DNA from: Leptospira sp. | GTDB lineage: Bacteria > Spirochaetota > Leptospiria > Leptospirales > Leptospiraceae | Assembly (NCBI GenBank): GCA_016742255.1 | Contig: JACVCB010000007.1 | Coordinates: 62,001 to 126,000, forward strand | Reading direction: 5' to 3' | Length of the DNA: 64,000 nucleotides | Shown: positions 39,169 to 48,621 of the stretch, in pieces | Layout: every line of letters starts with the position of its first letter | Numbering within the stretch: the stretch's first letter is position 1 | Position numbers and translations under genes: made by a program | Notes under the pieces: generated by a model | The model's database searches: none | Told to the model about the DNA's origin: nothing | Seen by the model: the letters and a program-made list of their open reading frames with translations, nothing else

Positions 39169-41700
39169 ATGACCGAACAAAACGGCCAAGAAAACGAATC
39201 AAACAAAACCTTAGCACTCAATTTATCCGGTAGACCAGACGTAGCCGGTGCCTTAAAAGCTGGTGTCAGGGTCATTCCGGTTGAAATCGAAGACCAAATG
39301 AAGGAAGCTTACCTTGATTATGCGATGAGTGTTATCGTAGGTCGAGCTTTACCGGATGTACGTGATGGTTTGAAACCAGTACATAGACGTGTCCTTCATG
39401 CGATGAATGAAAGGGCATGGCGTTCCGATAGACCTTATGTAAAATCTGCAAAAATTGTCGGGGAAGTGATTGGTAACTATCACCCACATGGTGACTCCGC
39501 TGTTTATGAAACCATGGTCCGTATGGCACAAACATTCTCCATGCGAGAAACATTGATTGATGGTCAAGGTAACTTTGGATCTGTCGATGGGGACAATGCG
39601 GCGGCTTATCGTTATACTGAAGCACGACTTACTAAACTTGCGGAAGAACTTCTCAAAGACATCGAAAAAAATACCGTTAGTTTTTCACCTAACTTCGATG
39701 ATACGAGACAACAACCAGACGTATTACCAGCTAACTTTCCTAATATTTTAGTCAATGGCTCAACAGGGATTGCTGTGGGGATGGCAACCAATATCCCACC
39801 ACATAACCTGAAAGAAGCGGTCAACGCAGTCATTGCGATGATTCAAAATCCGGATATCACTCTACCTGAGCTCATGAAGATTTTACCGGGCCCTGATTTC
39901 CCTACAGGTGGTATCATCATCGGTGGAGAAGGTTTGTACCAAGCCTATGCGACAGGAAAAGGGTCGATTCGAATTCGCTCCAAAGTGGAGATCATTGAAA
40001 ATAACAAAGGACGCGAAATCATCGTCATTCATGAAATTCCTTATCAGGTAAACAAGAAGAACCTTCTTGAAAAAATCGGTGATCTAGTGAATGAAAAACT
40101 GATCGAAGGGATTTCTGAAATTTTAGACCTTTCTGATCGAAAGGGAATTCGTGTAGAAATACATGTTAAAAAAGACGCAAACGCACAAGTAATCCTAAAC
40201 CAATTGTTCAAGTTAACACAACTACAAGTAAGTTATGGAATCACGATGCTTGCGATTTTGGACAATCGTCCCAAAATTTTCTCGTTAAAAGAAATTCTAA
40301 AATCATATGCAGAGCACAGGCGTGAAGTTGTTGTTAGACGAACTGAATTTGATTTAGATAAAGCACAAAAAAGAGCTCACATCTTAGAAGGACTCAGGAT
40401 TGCTTTAGAGAATATAGATGAAGTAATCCGTATCATTCGTGCTTCAAAGGATGTAAAAGAAGCACAAAGTTCCCTCATGTCTACGTTTGCTTTATCAGAA
40501 TTACAAGCGGATGCGATTTTAGAGATGCGTCTGCAAAGACTAACATCATTAGAAGTTCAAAAAATCATTGATGAATTAGAACAAGTGAGACTCCTCATTG
40601 CAGATCTAGAAGACATTTTGGCAAAACCAGAACGAGTAAAATCAATCATATGTGATGAACTTGGAAAAGTATCTCAATCCTTTGGGAATACGCGCTCTAC
40701 AGAAATCAGTTTAGAGTCTTTGGAATCTTCTACATTTAATGCAGAAGATTTGATTGCAGATGAAGAAGTGGTTGTCCAACTTTCTGAAGATATGTTCATC
40801 AAACGCCTTCCAATGGATACCTTCCGCCGTCAAAAACGTGGTGGAAAGGGAGTACAAGGAATCTCAACTAAAAGAGAAGACTTTGTTAAAAAACTAAGTA
40901 GTGCGATGACTCATGATAACTTGATGTTATTTTCCAATAAGGGAAGAGCCTTCTTACTCAAAGTTTATGAATTGCCGATCGGTTCAAAAGAAGCACGTGG
41001 AAAATCATTAAAGGCTGTGATCAACCTCAATGATGATGAAACAATTACTTCGTTATTTACCTTCAGAAACTTTGATGACTCGTATCTTCTTATGGTCACC
41101 AAAGAAGGATTTGTGAAAAAAATTCAATTGGATGAATTCACAAATACCAAAAAATCAGGAATCATTGCTATTGGACTTCGAGATGGTGACGAACTCATTG
41201 ATGTGATTGCCAATCCAAATAACTACGATGTGTTTATCGGTAGTAAAAATGGACTCGCAATTCGAATGAATTTAAATGAACTCCGTTCCCAAGGTCGAAC
41301 TGCATCAGGTGTCACAGCTATGAAGTTGGAAGAGGATGATGCCATTGCAGGTATTACAAAAGTAGAACCTAATACTCATTTATTCTGTATTTCAGAAAAT
41401 GGATTTGGTAAACGAACTGACTTTGAAGAATTTTCTACCAAAGGTCGCGGTGGAAAAGGTATGACTTACCTCAAAATTGGCGAAAAAAATGGAAGAGCTG
41501 TTGGTATCTCTTCCGTGAAAGAAGAAGATGAATTACTTGTGATCACACAATCGGGTATGGCAATTCGAGTCGAAGTGAAAACAATTTCCATGGTAGGTAG
41601 ATCTGCTATGGGAGTGAAAGTTGTAAATACAAAGGATGAAGATTTTGTAAAAGACTTTGCCGTTGTTCGAGAAACGGATTCGGAACAAGCGGAATCGTAA
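39169..41700 (+). CDS. gyrA: DNA gyrase subunit A
   Basis: 843 aa. The winged-helix region around the catalytic Tyr is intact (ARLTKLAEELL, ARYRYTEA-type context AAAYRYTEA). The quinolone pocket reads HPHGDSAVYETMVRMAQ, with the sensitive-type Ser and a Glu where E. coli has Asp87. The C-terminal pinwheel has the GyrA box QKRGGKG, which marks true gyrase rather than topoisomerase IV. It is co-transcribed with gyrB. Confidence 0.98.
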   Translation: MTEQNGQENESNKTLALNLSGRPDVAGALKAGVRVIPVEIEDQMKEAYLDYAMSVIVGRALPDVRDGLKPVHRRVLHAMNERAWRSDRPYVKSAKIVGEVIGNYHPHGDSAVYETMVRMAQTFSMRETLIDGQGNFGSVDGDNAAAYRYTEARLTKLAEELLKDIEKNTVSFSPNFDDTRQQPDVLPANFPNILVNGSTGIAVGMATNIPPHNLKEAVNAVIAMIQNPDITLPELMKILPGPDFPTGGIIIGGEGLYQAYATGKGSIRIRSKVEIIENNKGREIIVIHEIPYQVNKKNLLEKIGDLVNEKLIEGISEILDLSDRKGIRVEIHVKKDANAQVILNQLFKLTQLQVSYGITMLAILDNRPKIFSLKEILKSYAEHRREVVVRRTEFDLDKAQKRAHILEGLRIALENIDEVIRIIRASKDVKEAQSSLMSTFALSELQADAILEMRLQRLTSLEVQKIIDELEQVRLLIADLEDILAKPERVKSIICDELGKVSQSFGNTRSTEISLESLESSTFNAEDLIADEEVVVQLSEDMFIKRLPMDTFRRQKRGGKGVQGISTKREDFVKKLSSAMTHDNLMLFSNKGRAFLLKVYELPIGSKEARGKSLKAVINLNDDETITSLFTFRNFDDSYLLMVTKEGFVKKIQLDEFTNTKKSGIIAIGLRDGDELIDVIANPNNYDVFIGSKNGLAIRMNLNELRSQGRTASGVTAMKLEEDDAIAGITKVEPNTHLFCISENGFGKRTDFEEFSTKGRGGKGMTYLKIGEKNGRAVGISSVKEEDELLVITQSGMAIRVEVKTISMVGRSAMGVKVVNTKDEDFVKDFAVVRETDSEQAES

Positions 41701-41715
41701 TTAGGAATTTGTAAT

Positions 41716-42729
41716 ATGGTAAGGATTGGAAATGTAACTATCAAAGGTGATGTAGCTTTATCACCAATGGCTGGCATTTCCGATAGCCCTTACCGCCAAA
41801 TTACAAGAAGGTTTGGTTCTGCATTTTCTTATACCGAGTTTGTATCAACAGAACAAATTAAAATCGGAAATGTAAAGTCTTTGGATATGTTTCGATACCA
41901 AGAAATGGAAAGGCCACTTGTTTTCCAAATTTTTGGTTCTGATTTAGATACAGTTGTAAATGCTTCTGAAATTGCAGCAGAACGAAAACCGGATATCATC
42001 GATTTGAACATGGGATGTTCTGTGGCGAAAGTATCTCATAATGGATCTGGTGCAGGTCTTTTAAAAAATGTTCGTTTGGCGGGTGCTATGATCGAAGGGA
42101 TTCGAAATAGAACCGGTCTTCCTGTGACTGCTAAAATTCGATTGGGATGGGATTCTAATTCTTTAAATTATCTAGAAACAGTCAAAGTATTAGAAGGTTC
42201 TGGAGTTTCTGCAATCTCTGTACATGGAAGGACAAAGGCCATGGCATATACTGGTTTTGCAGATTGGAATGCAATTGGTGAAATCAAATCACGTGCCAAA
42301 GTACCAATTTATGGGAATGGTGATGTGAAAACGTATGCGGAAGCGATTGAAAAAAAGAAACAATTTGGTGTGGATTTGGTTCTCATCGGTAGAAAGGCAA
42401 TTGGTAATCCTTGGGTTTTTGGCAATCTTCCAAAACTATTGGTTCCATGGATCGAAATTCAATCAGTGATCCTTGAACACCTCGATTTGATGTTGGACTT
42501 TTATCCATCAAATGATGATTATGCGTTAATTTTATTTAGAAAACATTTTATAAAATATATAGAAAATACAGGATTCCCGGAAGATACAAAGAGAGAACTG
42601 CTAACAGTTACTTCTGTGGATGAATTTAAAGATAGATTAGAATCCGTTCAAATGGATGCTAAAATTTTGGAAACAAGCGAAATCAAAAACGAGAATATAA
42701 ACTGTGAAACGTTTGTAAGTCTTGTATAA
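41716..42729 (+). CDS. tRNA-dihydrouridine synthase
   Basis: 337 aa FMN TIM-barrel. Family segments: LSPMAGISDSPYRQITRRFG, DIIDLNMGCSVAKV with the catalytic Cys (the usual CP reads CS), SVHGRTKAMAYTGFADW and VPIYGNGDVKTYAEA, then IGRKAIGNPWVF. It is a DusB-like enzyme reducing uridines in tRNA D loops; the exact subfamily is uncertain. It follows gyrA by 15 bp and precedes a PilZ gene. Confidence 0.93.
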   Translation: MVRIGNVTIKGDVALSPMAGISDSPYRQITRRFGSAFSYTEFVSTEQIKIGNVKSLDMFRYQEMERPLVFQIFGSDLDTVVNASEIAAERKPDIIDLNMGCSVAKVSHNGSGAGLLKNVRLAGAMIEGIRNRTGLPVTAKIRLGWDSNSLNYLETVKVLEGSGVSAISVHGRTKAMAYTGFADWNAIGEIKSRAKVPIYGNGDVKTYAEAIEKKKQFGVDLVLIGRKAIGNPWVFGNLPKLLVPWIEIQSVILEHLDLMLDFYPSNDDYALILFRKHFIKYIENTGFPEDTKRELLTVTSVDEFKDRLESVQMDAKILETSEIKNENINCETFVSLV

Positions 42730-42739
42730 GGAACCTGAA

Positions 42740-43123
42740 ATGGCAGATTCAAAACAATCGATATTCTCCGATAGTTATAGTAAATATGGCGGAGCAAAAC
42801 AAAAAAGAAAAGATGCTCGAGTGAAACTAGATGTTCCATGTACCGTTGAGTTAGTAAAAACAAAGTCGGGCCCAGTGTCTGGACACCTTTCTGATTTGGG
42901 AACAGGTGGACTTGCTTTCCAAACAACAGCAATCTTTTATGAAGGTGACCAAGTCAAAATTCAATTTTCACTCAACCAAAACCCATTAGAAATTTTAGGT
43001 ACTGTTCATAGAACCGCAGGGAAAACAACATCAGTCATCTTTAAACCACTTGCAGCTTCAGAACACAAGGTAGTACAAGAGTTTATACATAAACATTACT
43101 TCGATCCAAAAGTGAAAAAGTAA
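42740..43123 (+). CDS. PilZ-domain protein
   Basis: 127 aa from ATG 42740, with AAGGAA at 42728 inside the dus stop region. The c-di-GMP binding pattern is RKDAR (RxxxR) followed by SDLGTGG, in which the usual Ser of D/NxSxxG is Gly. It is a single-domain PilZ, perhaps a diffusible c-di-GMP effector of motility or envelope. The altered second motif makes ligand binding uncertain. Confidence 0.85.
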   Translation: MADSKQSIFSDSYSKYGGAKQKRKDARVKLDVPCTVELVKTKSGPVSGHLSDLGTGGLAFQTTAIFYEGDQVKIQFSLNQNPLEILGTVHRTAGKTTSVIFKPLAASEHKVVQEFIHKHYFDPKVKK

Positions 43124-43202
43124 AATAGAAACTTTTTCTATCGGCTAGTCTATCTAGTCTCTTTTCGAAAGTATCAATATTGATCAGATGATCAGAGCAA
43201 AA

Positions 43203-43230
43203 AAAAAGCCTCCTTTACGGGAGGCTTTTT
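43203..43230. terminator. Strong bidirectional intrinsic terminator
   Basis: AAAAAGCCTCC and GGAGGCTTTTT form a perfect 11-bp stem over a 6-nt loop, with T-runs for both strands. It separates the gyrase/PilZ transcript from the convergent lipoprotein gene. Confidence 0.92.
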
Positions 43231-43253
43231 CGTAACAAAGCGCTATTGTCAGA

Positions 43254-43835
43254 TTACTGAGCAGCAGTTGCTTTTGCTTCGAGAGCTTTTTGTCCACCTG
43301 CATATCTGAGGTAACCAACACACTGACATTCTTCCCAAGTCTCAGGCTCACCTACGTTTGCGCAGATTCCTGTTTCATTGTTTAGAGAGCAGCAGTCATA
43401 AACTCCAACACCTTTGATAATACCTTTTGATTCAGATACGATTACAGAACCAGTAGATTGACCATCGGACACACCAGAAGCTTGTTCTAAGTATTCACCT
43501 AAGATTTTTTTCAAACCATCACCAGCAACTTGTAAACGAGCTGCTTCACGGCAAGTGGATTGTTTCATCGCTACTGAATTAGCTTTGATTGCTTTGTCAG
43601 ATGCACGTGCAGAAAATTTCATGTAAAGATAATCGAACTCTTTTTCTTTTCCTTTGCAGTACTCAGCAGGGCTTTGACCACGTTTTGCAGCCGCAGCGTC
43701 TGGGGCACAAGCCCAACCTTCAAAAATCCAACCATTTTTACCTACGGTCGTAGCGTCTCTTCTGCCTCCATCATTGGATCCGCAAGATACAACAAATGCG
43801 ATTAGAGAGGCACATACGATAAGTGATTTCTTCAT
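43254..43835 (-). CDS. lipL21: LipL21-like outer-membrane lipoprotein
   Basis: 193 aa. A lipoprotein signal ends in FVVSC (Cys18 lipidated). The mature part GRRDATTVGKNGWIFEGWAC, QSTCREAARLQVAGDG, ASGVSDGQSTGSVIVSESKG and a Cys-rich C-terminal third (CQCVGYLRYAGGQ) agree with my memory of LipL21, an abundant Leptospira surface lipoprotein that associates with peptidoglycan in pathogens. In L. interrogans lipL21 also lies a few genes downstream of gyrA, which supports the call. The identification is from memory, not alignment. Confidence 0.8.
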   Translation of the reverse strand: MKKSLIVCASLIAFVVSCGSNDGGRRDATTVGKNGWIFEGWACAPDAAAAKRGQSPAEYCKGKEKEFDYLYMKFSARASDKAIKANSVAMKQSTCREAARLQVAGDGLKKILGEYLEQASGVSDGQSTGSVIVSESKGIIKGVGVYDCCSLNNETGICANVGEPETWEECQCVGYLRYAGGQKALEAKATAAQ

Positions 43836-43964
43836 AAAGAATCTACTCCTTTTCCGAAGAATTTGATCTGATTCATAACACTTGTCAATCTTTTATCAAA
43901 GAAAACGAATCTCACTTGTAGGATAAAGATTTACATTTTCTCACAATAGACCAATTCTAATTTT

Positions 43965-45542
43965 ATGTCTCGATTCCTATCTTTGCATGTTATTGCATCG
44001 TTGCTTATTTTTTTTGCGTTCTTCCCTAAAAATGTTTATGCGAAAGAAATTTCTATCCTGCCTGCTTATATTTCGGGAGAAGTACCACCTGTTCTCGGCT
44101 CAAAACGAGAGGCTGGTTTTGAATTGTCCCGTCTTTCGCGACATTATTTAAAACGAAATTTTTTTACTGAAATCACAGATCCAAAACTAATAGAAAATTA
44201 TCTGAATGAAACCGAATGGAATGAGGAAGCGGATCTGAAAGATCAGGACTTTAATTCCTATTGTAACGAATGGGATTCTCATTTTGTTGTCCAGGATCAG
44301 ATTGACTTTGGAAATCCAATCCTAGTCAAAACGGTCATATTCAATTGTAAAAATTTATCAAAACAAATCATCCAATCTAAATTAATTTCGAATTTTGTAA
44401 TGGCGTATGAAAAACATAACGAAAAAAGTTTTCGATTTTTACCTCCGCGTTATTATGAGAAAAAAAGTAAAAATCCAATCTATTACGAAATCAATTTATT
44501 CATCGATGTCCATTCTTCTTATGCTTATTATAAAAAAGACATAGTCAAAAGTTTGAACTCGATGTATGACCAAGATGGTTTGTACTTGGGTGTTACATTA
44601 GTGAAAAAAGACAAAACCCTCACTATACCTCCTACCAAAGAACATGCTGAAATTAAAAAAATAATGGAAGAAACTGGGTGGCAAGGTTCAAACCAATCTG
44701 AATCAGTTTTAGGAGCATTACAAAGTTTGAAAGGTAAGTTTTCCACAGGAAAAAAGGAATCTAGAAAATTGTTCCTTTTACTTTCCTCGAGTGTAAAAGA
44801 CAAATCGGGTTCTATCATTATGGCACTCAATGATCTTCGTCATATGGAAATCGAACCAATCATCTTAATTCCAAATCATTCAGATCTTTCTACCATTCGT
44901 GAATTACAAAGGATTGGGAAAGCAAGTAATTCCAGAGTCGTTGGCATTACAGACTACCAAAAAATTGGAACCCAAGATGGATATGAATACTTATACTTAA
45001 ATCAATTTAATGTATATTCATCGCAAGAAGAGTTACAATTCCCATTCCAATGGAACCAAAACAATATCAAAAAATACGATGCTTCCCTCGTAAGAGCTGC
45101 GGTGGATGTAGTTTCACCTTATAATCTTTATTTGGCATATGAAAAAATCAGTGAGAAAAGAGTATTGGAAAAGGAAGAAATTAAAACTGATTTAGAATCC
45201 ATATTAAGAATGGAATCTAACTCTGAGTTGTTAGAAAAGGATAGGTTCCAAACGGTACTTGTTGAGTCAAAAGGAGAAGCCATTTGGATCCAACTACCTT
45301 ATGATGTGCAAGTATCTAAGGGAAAGGAATACCTAATCCAAACTACCTTTGTATTGGACCCATTATCAACTTGGGGGATTAAAAATGTCCCAGCAGAAAC
45401 TAACTTGTTAAAAACAAATTATTCTTATCCGAAAACTTTGATGGTCAAACCTTCACAGGCAAAGAAGTTTTTAGATGTAAATAAAATTAGAGAATTTAAT
45501 GGATATCTACAAGGAACAGTGAGTGTCATTAAAAAAAGGTAA
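43965..45542 (+). CDS. Exported protein with vWA-like middle region, function unknown
   Basis: 525 aa with a signal peptide (MSRFLSLHVIASLLIFFAFF, cleavage near VYA). Residues 170-330 look like a von Willebrand A fold. A strand ends in FIDVHSSY, like a damaged MIDAS (DxSxS with His at the first Ser place). Then come helices, LFLLLSSSVKD, and EPIILIPNHSDL with GIGKASN-like turns. The C-terminal part is beta-rich. The gene overlaps the next by 20 bp. Together they may form a two-protein envelope-sensing unit, which is inference only. Confidence 0.7.
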   Translation: MSRFLSLHVIASLLIFFAFFPKNVYAKEISILPAYISGEVPPVLGSKREAGFELSRLSRHYLKRNFFTEITDPKLIENYLNETEWNEEADLKDQDFNSYCNEWDSHFVVQDQIDFGNPILVKTVIFNCKNLSKQIIQSKLISNFVMAYEKHNEKSFRFLPPRYYEKKSKNPIYYEINLFIDVHSSYAYYKKDIVKSLNSMYDQDGLYLGVTLVKKDKTLTIPPTKEHAEIKKIMEETGWQGSNQSESVLGALQSLKGKFSTGKKESRKLFLLLSSSVKDKSGSIIMALNDLRHMEIEPIILIPNHSDLSTIRELQRIGKASNSRVVGITDYQKIGTQDGYEYLYLNQFNVYSSQEELQFPFQWNQNNIKKYDASLVRAAVDVVSPYNLYLAYEKISEKRVLEKEEIKTDLESILRMESNSELLEKDRFQTVLVESKGEAIWIQLPYDVQVSKGKEYLIQTTFVLDPLSTWGIKNVPAETNLLKTNYSYPKTLMVKPSQAKKFLDVNKIREFNGYLQGTVSVIKKR

Positions 45543-46410
45543 GGTAAACCTAGAGTGGATAACGAAAGGTTCTGACATTGAAAAAATCAAAAAACAATGG
45601 TTAGAAATTTCGAACTCTACATTGCCTATCTTAATCGTTGGGGACAGAGGAATCGGTAAATCATTTTGGATTGAAAGAAGTTTAGAAAAAAGAAATATTC
45701 CTGATTCTTCTATTATCTCCTTTGATTTTTCCTATTCGTTTTCATTTGAACAAAACTTAGATAAAATAAAGTCTTCGAAACAGAACATAACGGTTGTATT
45801 AGATTGGTTAACAAAAGCCAAAAAAGAAGAGATTATATTGTTACAACAGTGGTGGAAGGAAGAAAAATATAACGAAAAATCAAAAGTATATATGTATTGG
45901 GAAATTCATTCGGAAGAAATGGAAATCCTAAATCAAAAGAATATATATTCTGATTTTTATGAACAGTTTAAATCATTTCGTTTTGAATTACCTAATTTAA
46001 AAAAAAGAGTTTCGGAACTACCATTATTCGTTTATGAGTTTCTGTCTGAAGCGAATCAAAGTCTCAATAAAAAAATTTCAACTTTAGATGAAGATTTTTT
46101 TGTCTTTTTCAAAAACAAAATATTTAACCGGAATTATACGGAATTAAAGGATCTCATCTTTGCTTTGGTTGGATTTTCTTCCGGAAAACAACTCCATTGG
46201 AAACAGATTCCACCTCACTTCTTCGAAAATTCATTATCTGATTTGAATATCTTACCTGGCATCAGTCTGGAGCAATATGAAAAGGAGATCATAAAAGCTA
46301 ACTTAATTTATACAAAAGGTAACCGAGAAAAGGCAGCGAAACTTTTGGGAATATCAGAGCGTAACTTGTATCGAAAATTACATGAATTTCAATTAGAAGA
46401 TTTATCCTGA
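45523..46410 (+). CDS. P-loop/AAA+-like protein with C-terminal Fis-type helix-turn-helix
   Basis: 295 aa. Walker A GDRGIGKSFW lies at about residues 39-48, and a Walker-B-like VVLDW at about 89. The C-terminal 40 residues (IIKANLIYTKGNREKAAKLLGISERNLYRKL) form the Fis/NtrC-type DNA-binding helix-turn-helix. The sigma-54-contacting GAFTGA loop of true NtrC-type activators is absent and the ATPase core is short. So it is likely a divergent transcription factor or a DNA-binding remnant of one. The start is GTG 45523, inside the upstream gene. It ends 22 bp inside the convergent holA. Confidence 0.75.
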   Translation: MSLKKGKVNLEWITKGSDIEKIKKQWLEISNSTLPILIVGDRGIGKSFWIERSLEKRNIPDSSIISFDFSYSFSFEQNLDKIKSSKQNITVVLDWLTKAKKEEIILLQQWWKEEKYNEKSKVYMYWEIHSEEMEILNQKNIYSDFYEQFKSFRFELPNLKKRVSELPLFVYEFLSEANQSLNKKISTLDEDFFVFFKNKIFNRNYTELKDLIFALVGFSSGKQLHWKQIPPHFFENSLSDLNILPGISLEQYEKEIIKANLIYTKGNREKAAKLLGISERNLYRKLHEFQLEDLS

Positions 46411-47498
46411 AGGATAGAAAACAAATGCATGATTTTTTGAATGAAATAGTTTTTACCTTCTTCATCTCTCAAACCTGATTTAAATTTTATATTCATCTCA
46501 ATCACAATATCATAAAATTGGTCCAATAATTTATCTGTAAAATTGGCAGAGTCTGATACCAATTGACGCCTTACGAAATTTTTTCTCGCTTCTGAAAAAC
46601 TAGCAGTTTTTAAAAGTTCATCCATAATAGGAATTGGAACTTCTCCGTTATGCCTTGAACGGATCACTTTAATTTTTCGGATCTCATCCAACTTATATGT
46701 AAGCCTTGTTAAAAAGTTTAATATTTCAGAATTTTGATCACTGAACTTCGTGAACTCCTTAAAAAAATCGACCTTCCTTTTTTGAATCAAAGACTCAACT
46801 AATACATTGGTATTCAATTCATTTTGACTGAATAACACTGTGTTCACATCATCGAGCGTGAATTTAGATCGATGTAAGTACTGTTTTAATTTTTTTACAC
46901 TTTTGATATAAGCGCCAACATTCGCTGGAATTCTATGTATAAATTCTTCGCTTGCGTTTTGTTCAAAATGAACTTGCTCTTGTTCACAGACTTCTTTAAA
47001 AATTTTTGGGTAATCATTTGGGTATAGAATTTTTGTTTTAAAAAAACTCAAAGTTCCCTGGAACAAATCGATTAAACTTTTAGGTACATCCTTTCCGTCA
47101 TAATGGATGAGAGCGTAAATTTCATCGGAAACCGAAGTGATATTTTTTCGAAAACCAGAAGCAAAGTCTTTCCAATCATTTGTAGTTTTGGCATCCAATA
47201 TGGGTTTGAAAAGAGCAGTGGCATTTTTGATGATGATTAGTTTTCTTGGGTAAAACATATCGGGAGTAAAAAGTTCTGCAAATAATTTGGCCTGTTCGCC
47301 TGATTCCGATACAATCAAAATGACTTCAAAATCACCCAAAGTTTTTTGCAATGTTTCCCTGTAGTGTTCCACTATCAGTTCGAACTCGTATGAATCCTCG
47401 CCTGCATAAGCAAAGAATTGGGGAATTTGAGCTCCGGGAGTCTTAAATAATTGGAAAAGGGAGTTATATTCTCTTGCTTGGGATTTTTTTGTTTCCAT
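46389..47498 (-). CDS. holA: DNA polymerase III subunit delta (clamp-loader)
   Basis: 369 aa. The order of HolA features is present: QFFAYAGEDSYEFELIVEHY at the N-terminus, FYPRKLIIIKNATAL, an Asp/Tyr-containing middle, IPANVGAYIKSVKKLKQYL, and a helical collar domain with FLTRLTYKLDEIRKIK. It is divergent at the sequence level, as delta usually is. It opens the clamp in the DnaX/HolA/HolB complex. It overlaps the Fis-type gene by 22 bp, convergent. Confidence 0.75.
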   Translation of the reverse strand: METKKSQAREYNSLFQLFKTPGAQIPQFFAYAGEDSYEFELIVEHYRETLQKTLGDFEVILIVSESGEQAKLFAELFTPDMFYPRKLIIIKNATALFKPILDAKTTNDWKDFASGFRKNITSVSDEIYALIHYDGKDVPKSLIDLFQGTLSFFKTKILYPNDYPKIFKEVCEQEQVHFEQNASEEFIHRIPANVGAYIKSVKKLKQYLHRSKFTLDDVNTVLFSQNELNTNVLVESLIQKRKVDFFKEFTKFSDQNSEILNFLTRLTYKLDEIRKIKVIRSRHNGEVPIPIMDELLKTASFSEARKNFVRRQLVSDSANFTDKLLDQFYDIVIEMNIKFKSGLRDEEGKNYFIQKIMHLFSILQDKSSN

Positions 47499-47549
47499 TT
47501 TCTTGAATCTGGTCTAATCTAACAACAGGACTGAGGCGATAATCATACT

Positions 47550-47780
47550 ATGGAAATCTCAAGTAATGTGGCAAGAGTTTCAGGATTAGGAGAACCGTAT
47601 ATGTATGTTTCTCCTACATACAACACGCAAGCAGTGGAACAAGTGGAAGCGATCCAATCCCGCTCCTACCAGCCAAAATTTCCAAGTTCCGAAACCAAAA
47701 ATCAAGCTCAGGAAATCCAATCCACTCCAGAAGCCAAAGCCAGTTACAAACCTGGAAACCTAGTCAATCTTTACGCTTAA
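47550..47780 (+). CDS. Small protein of unknown function
   Basis: 76 aa, hydrophilic, Ser/Gln/Pro-rich, with no signal peptide or motif (starts MEISSNVARVSGLG, ends PGNLVNLYA). It starts 51 bp from holA (divergent) and overlaps maf by 17 bp, convergent. The ribosome site is weak (GGACTGAGG about 13 nt before the start). It is probably real because its composition is unlike an antisense shadow, but this is not certain. Confidence 0.5.
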   Translation: MEISSNVARVSGLGEPYMYVSPTYNTQAVEQVEAIQSRSYQPKFPSSETKNQAQEIQSTPEAKASYKPGNLVNLYA

Positions 47781-48339
47781 ACTCAGCTTCCCACGAATGG
47801 ATCCAAAGTTCGTGGCGTGCCAAAAAACTGCGAAATGGAAATCCTAACACGTTAAGATAAGATCCTTTCCACATTTTTACGGGTCCATTTCTATCCTGAA
47901 TTCCGTAAGAACCAGCTTTATCAAATGGTTTGTAATCTTTAATATAGGTTTCAATTTCCGATTCTTTCCAATCTTTAAATTGGATTAAGGTCTCTTCGAA
48001 AAAAAAATTAGCTCCAGAACTATGCTTAAGAACAGCACCCGAAAAGACGGAATGTTCTTTTCCTGAAAGGTATTTTAGAATTCGAAAGGCATCCGATTCA
48101 TCCACTGGTTTGTGGAGAATCTCGTTTTTATAGACAACAATCGTATCACATGCCAAATAAAGATTGTTTGGTTCAAATTGGTATCCCAGTTTAGAGTGAA
48201 CCATTCGTTCTAAATATTGTAGTGGATTTTCGTTTTCATATTGAGATTCATCTATGTGTTCGGGTTGGATGAGGAATAAAATACCCAAATCAGAGAGGAT
48301 TTGTTTTCTTCTAGGTGATGCCGATTTTAAAATAAACAA
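47764..48339 (-). CDS. maf: Maf-family nucleotide pyrophosphatase
   Basis: 191 aa. The N-terminal SASPRRKQIL, CDTIVVYKNEILHKP and the downstream FDKAGSYGIQD match Maf/YhdE. These enzymes hydrolyse non-canonical or modified nucleoside triphosphates and affect division in some bacteria. Substrate choice (dTTP/UTP or m7GTP) cannot be set by eye. Confidence 0.93.
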   Translation of the reverse strand: MFILKSASPRRKQILSDLGILFLIQPEHIDESQYENENPLQYLERMVHSKLGYQFEPNNLYLACDTIVVYKNEILHKPVDESDAFRILKYLSGKEHSVFSGAVLKHSSGANFFFEETLIQFKDWKESEIETYIKDYKPFDKAGSYGIQDRNGPVKMWKGSYLNVLGFPFRSFLARHELWIHSWEAEFKRKD

Positions 48340-48378
48340 TTTCTTGCTATTCCTTATGGGATATTGTTTAGTTAGTCC

Positions 48379-48621
48379 ATGGTGAGTCCAAGATTTTTTA
48401 CACTTCTTATAGTGGCATTCGTTTTAGTAATTGGTTGTAAGCGGGGTTATTCAGAAGACATCCAAGATTGTAATCCCATCGCAGATTATTATGAAAAGGG
48501 AACCCATTATATTCGAAGGGATTTAGTAAAAGATGATAATACACTAGACTACAAAAAACTAATGGAAGATACAAAGCCACAAGCTAGCGAATGTTATCCA
48601 TCCAATCATGAGGTAAAATGA
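48379..48621 (+). CDS. Small predicted lipoprotein
   Basis: 80 aa. A lipoprotein signal peptide ends in LVIGC (Cys20 lipidated); the mature 60 residues are charged and have two further Cys. No family is recognised. It overlaps the SDR gene by 4 bp (ATGA), so the two are translated together. Confidence 0.75.
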   Translation: MVSPRFFTLLIVAFVLVIGCKRGYSEDIQDCNPIADYYEKGTHYIRRDLVKDDNTLDYKKLMEDTKPQASECYPSNHEVK

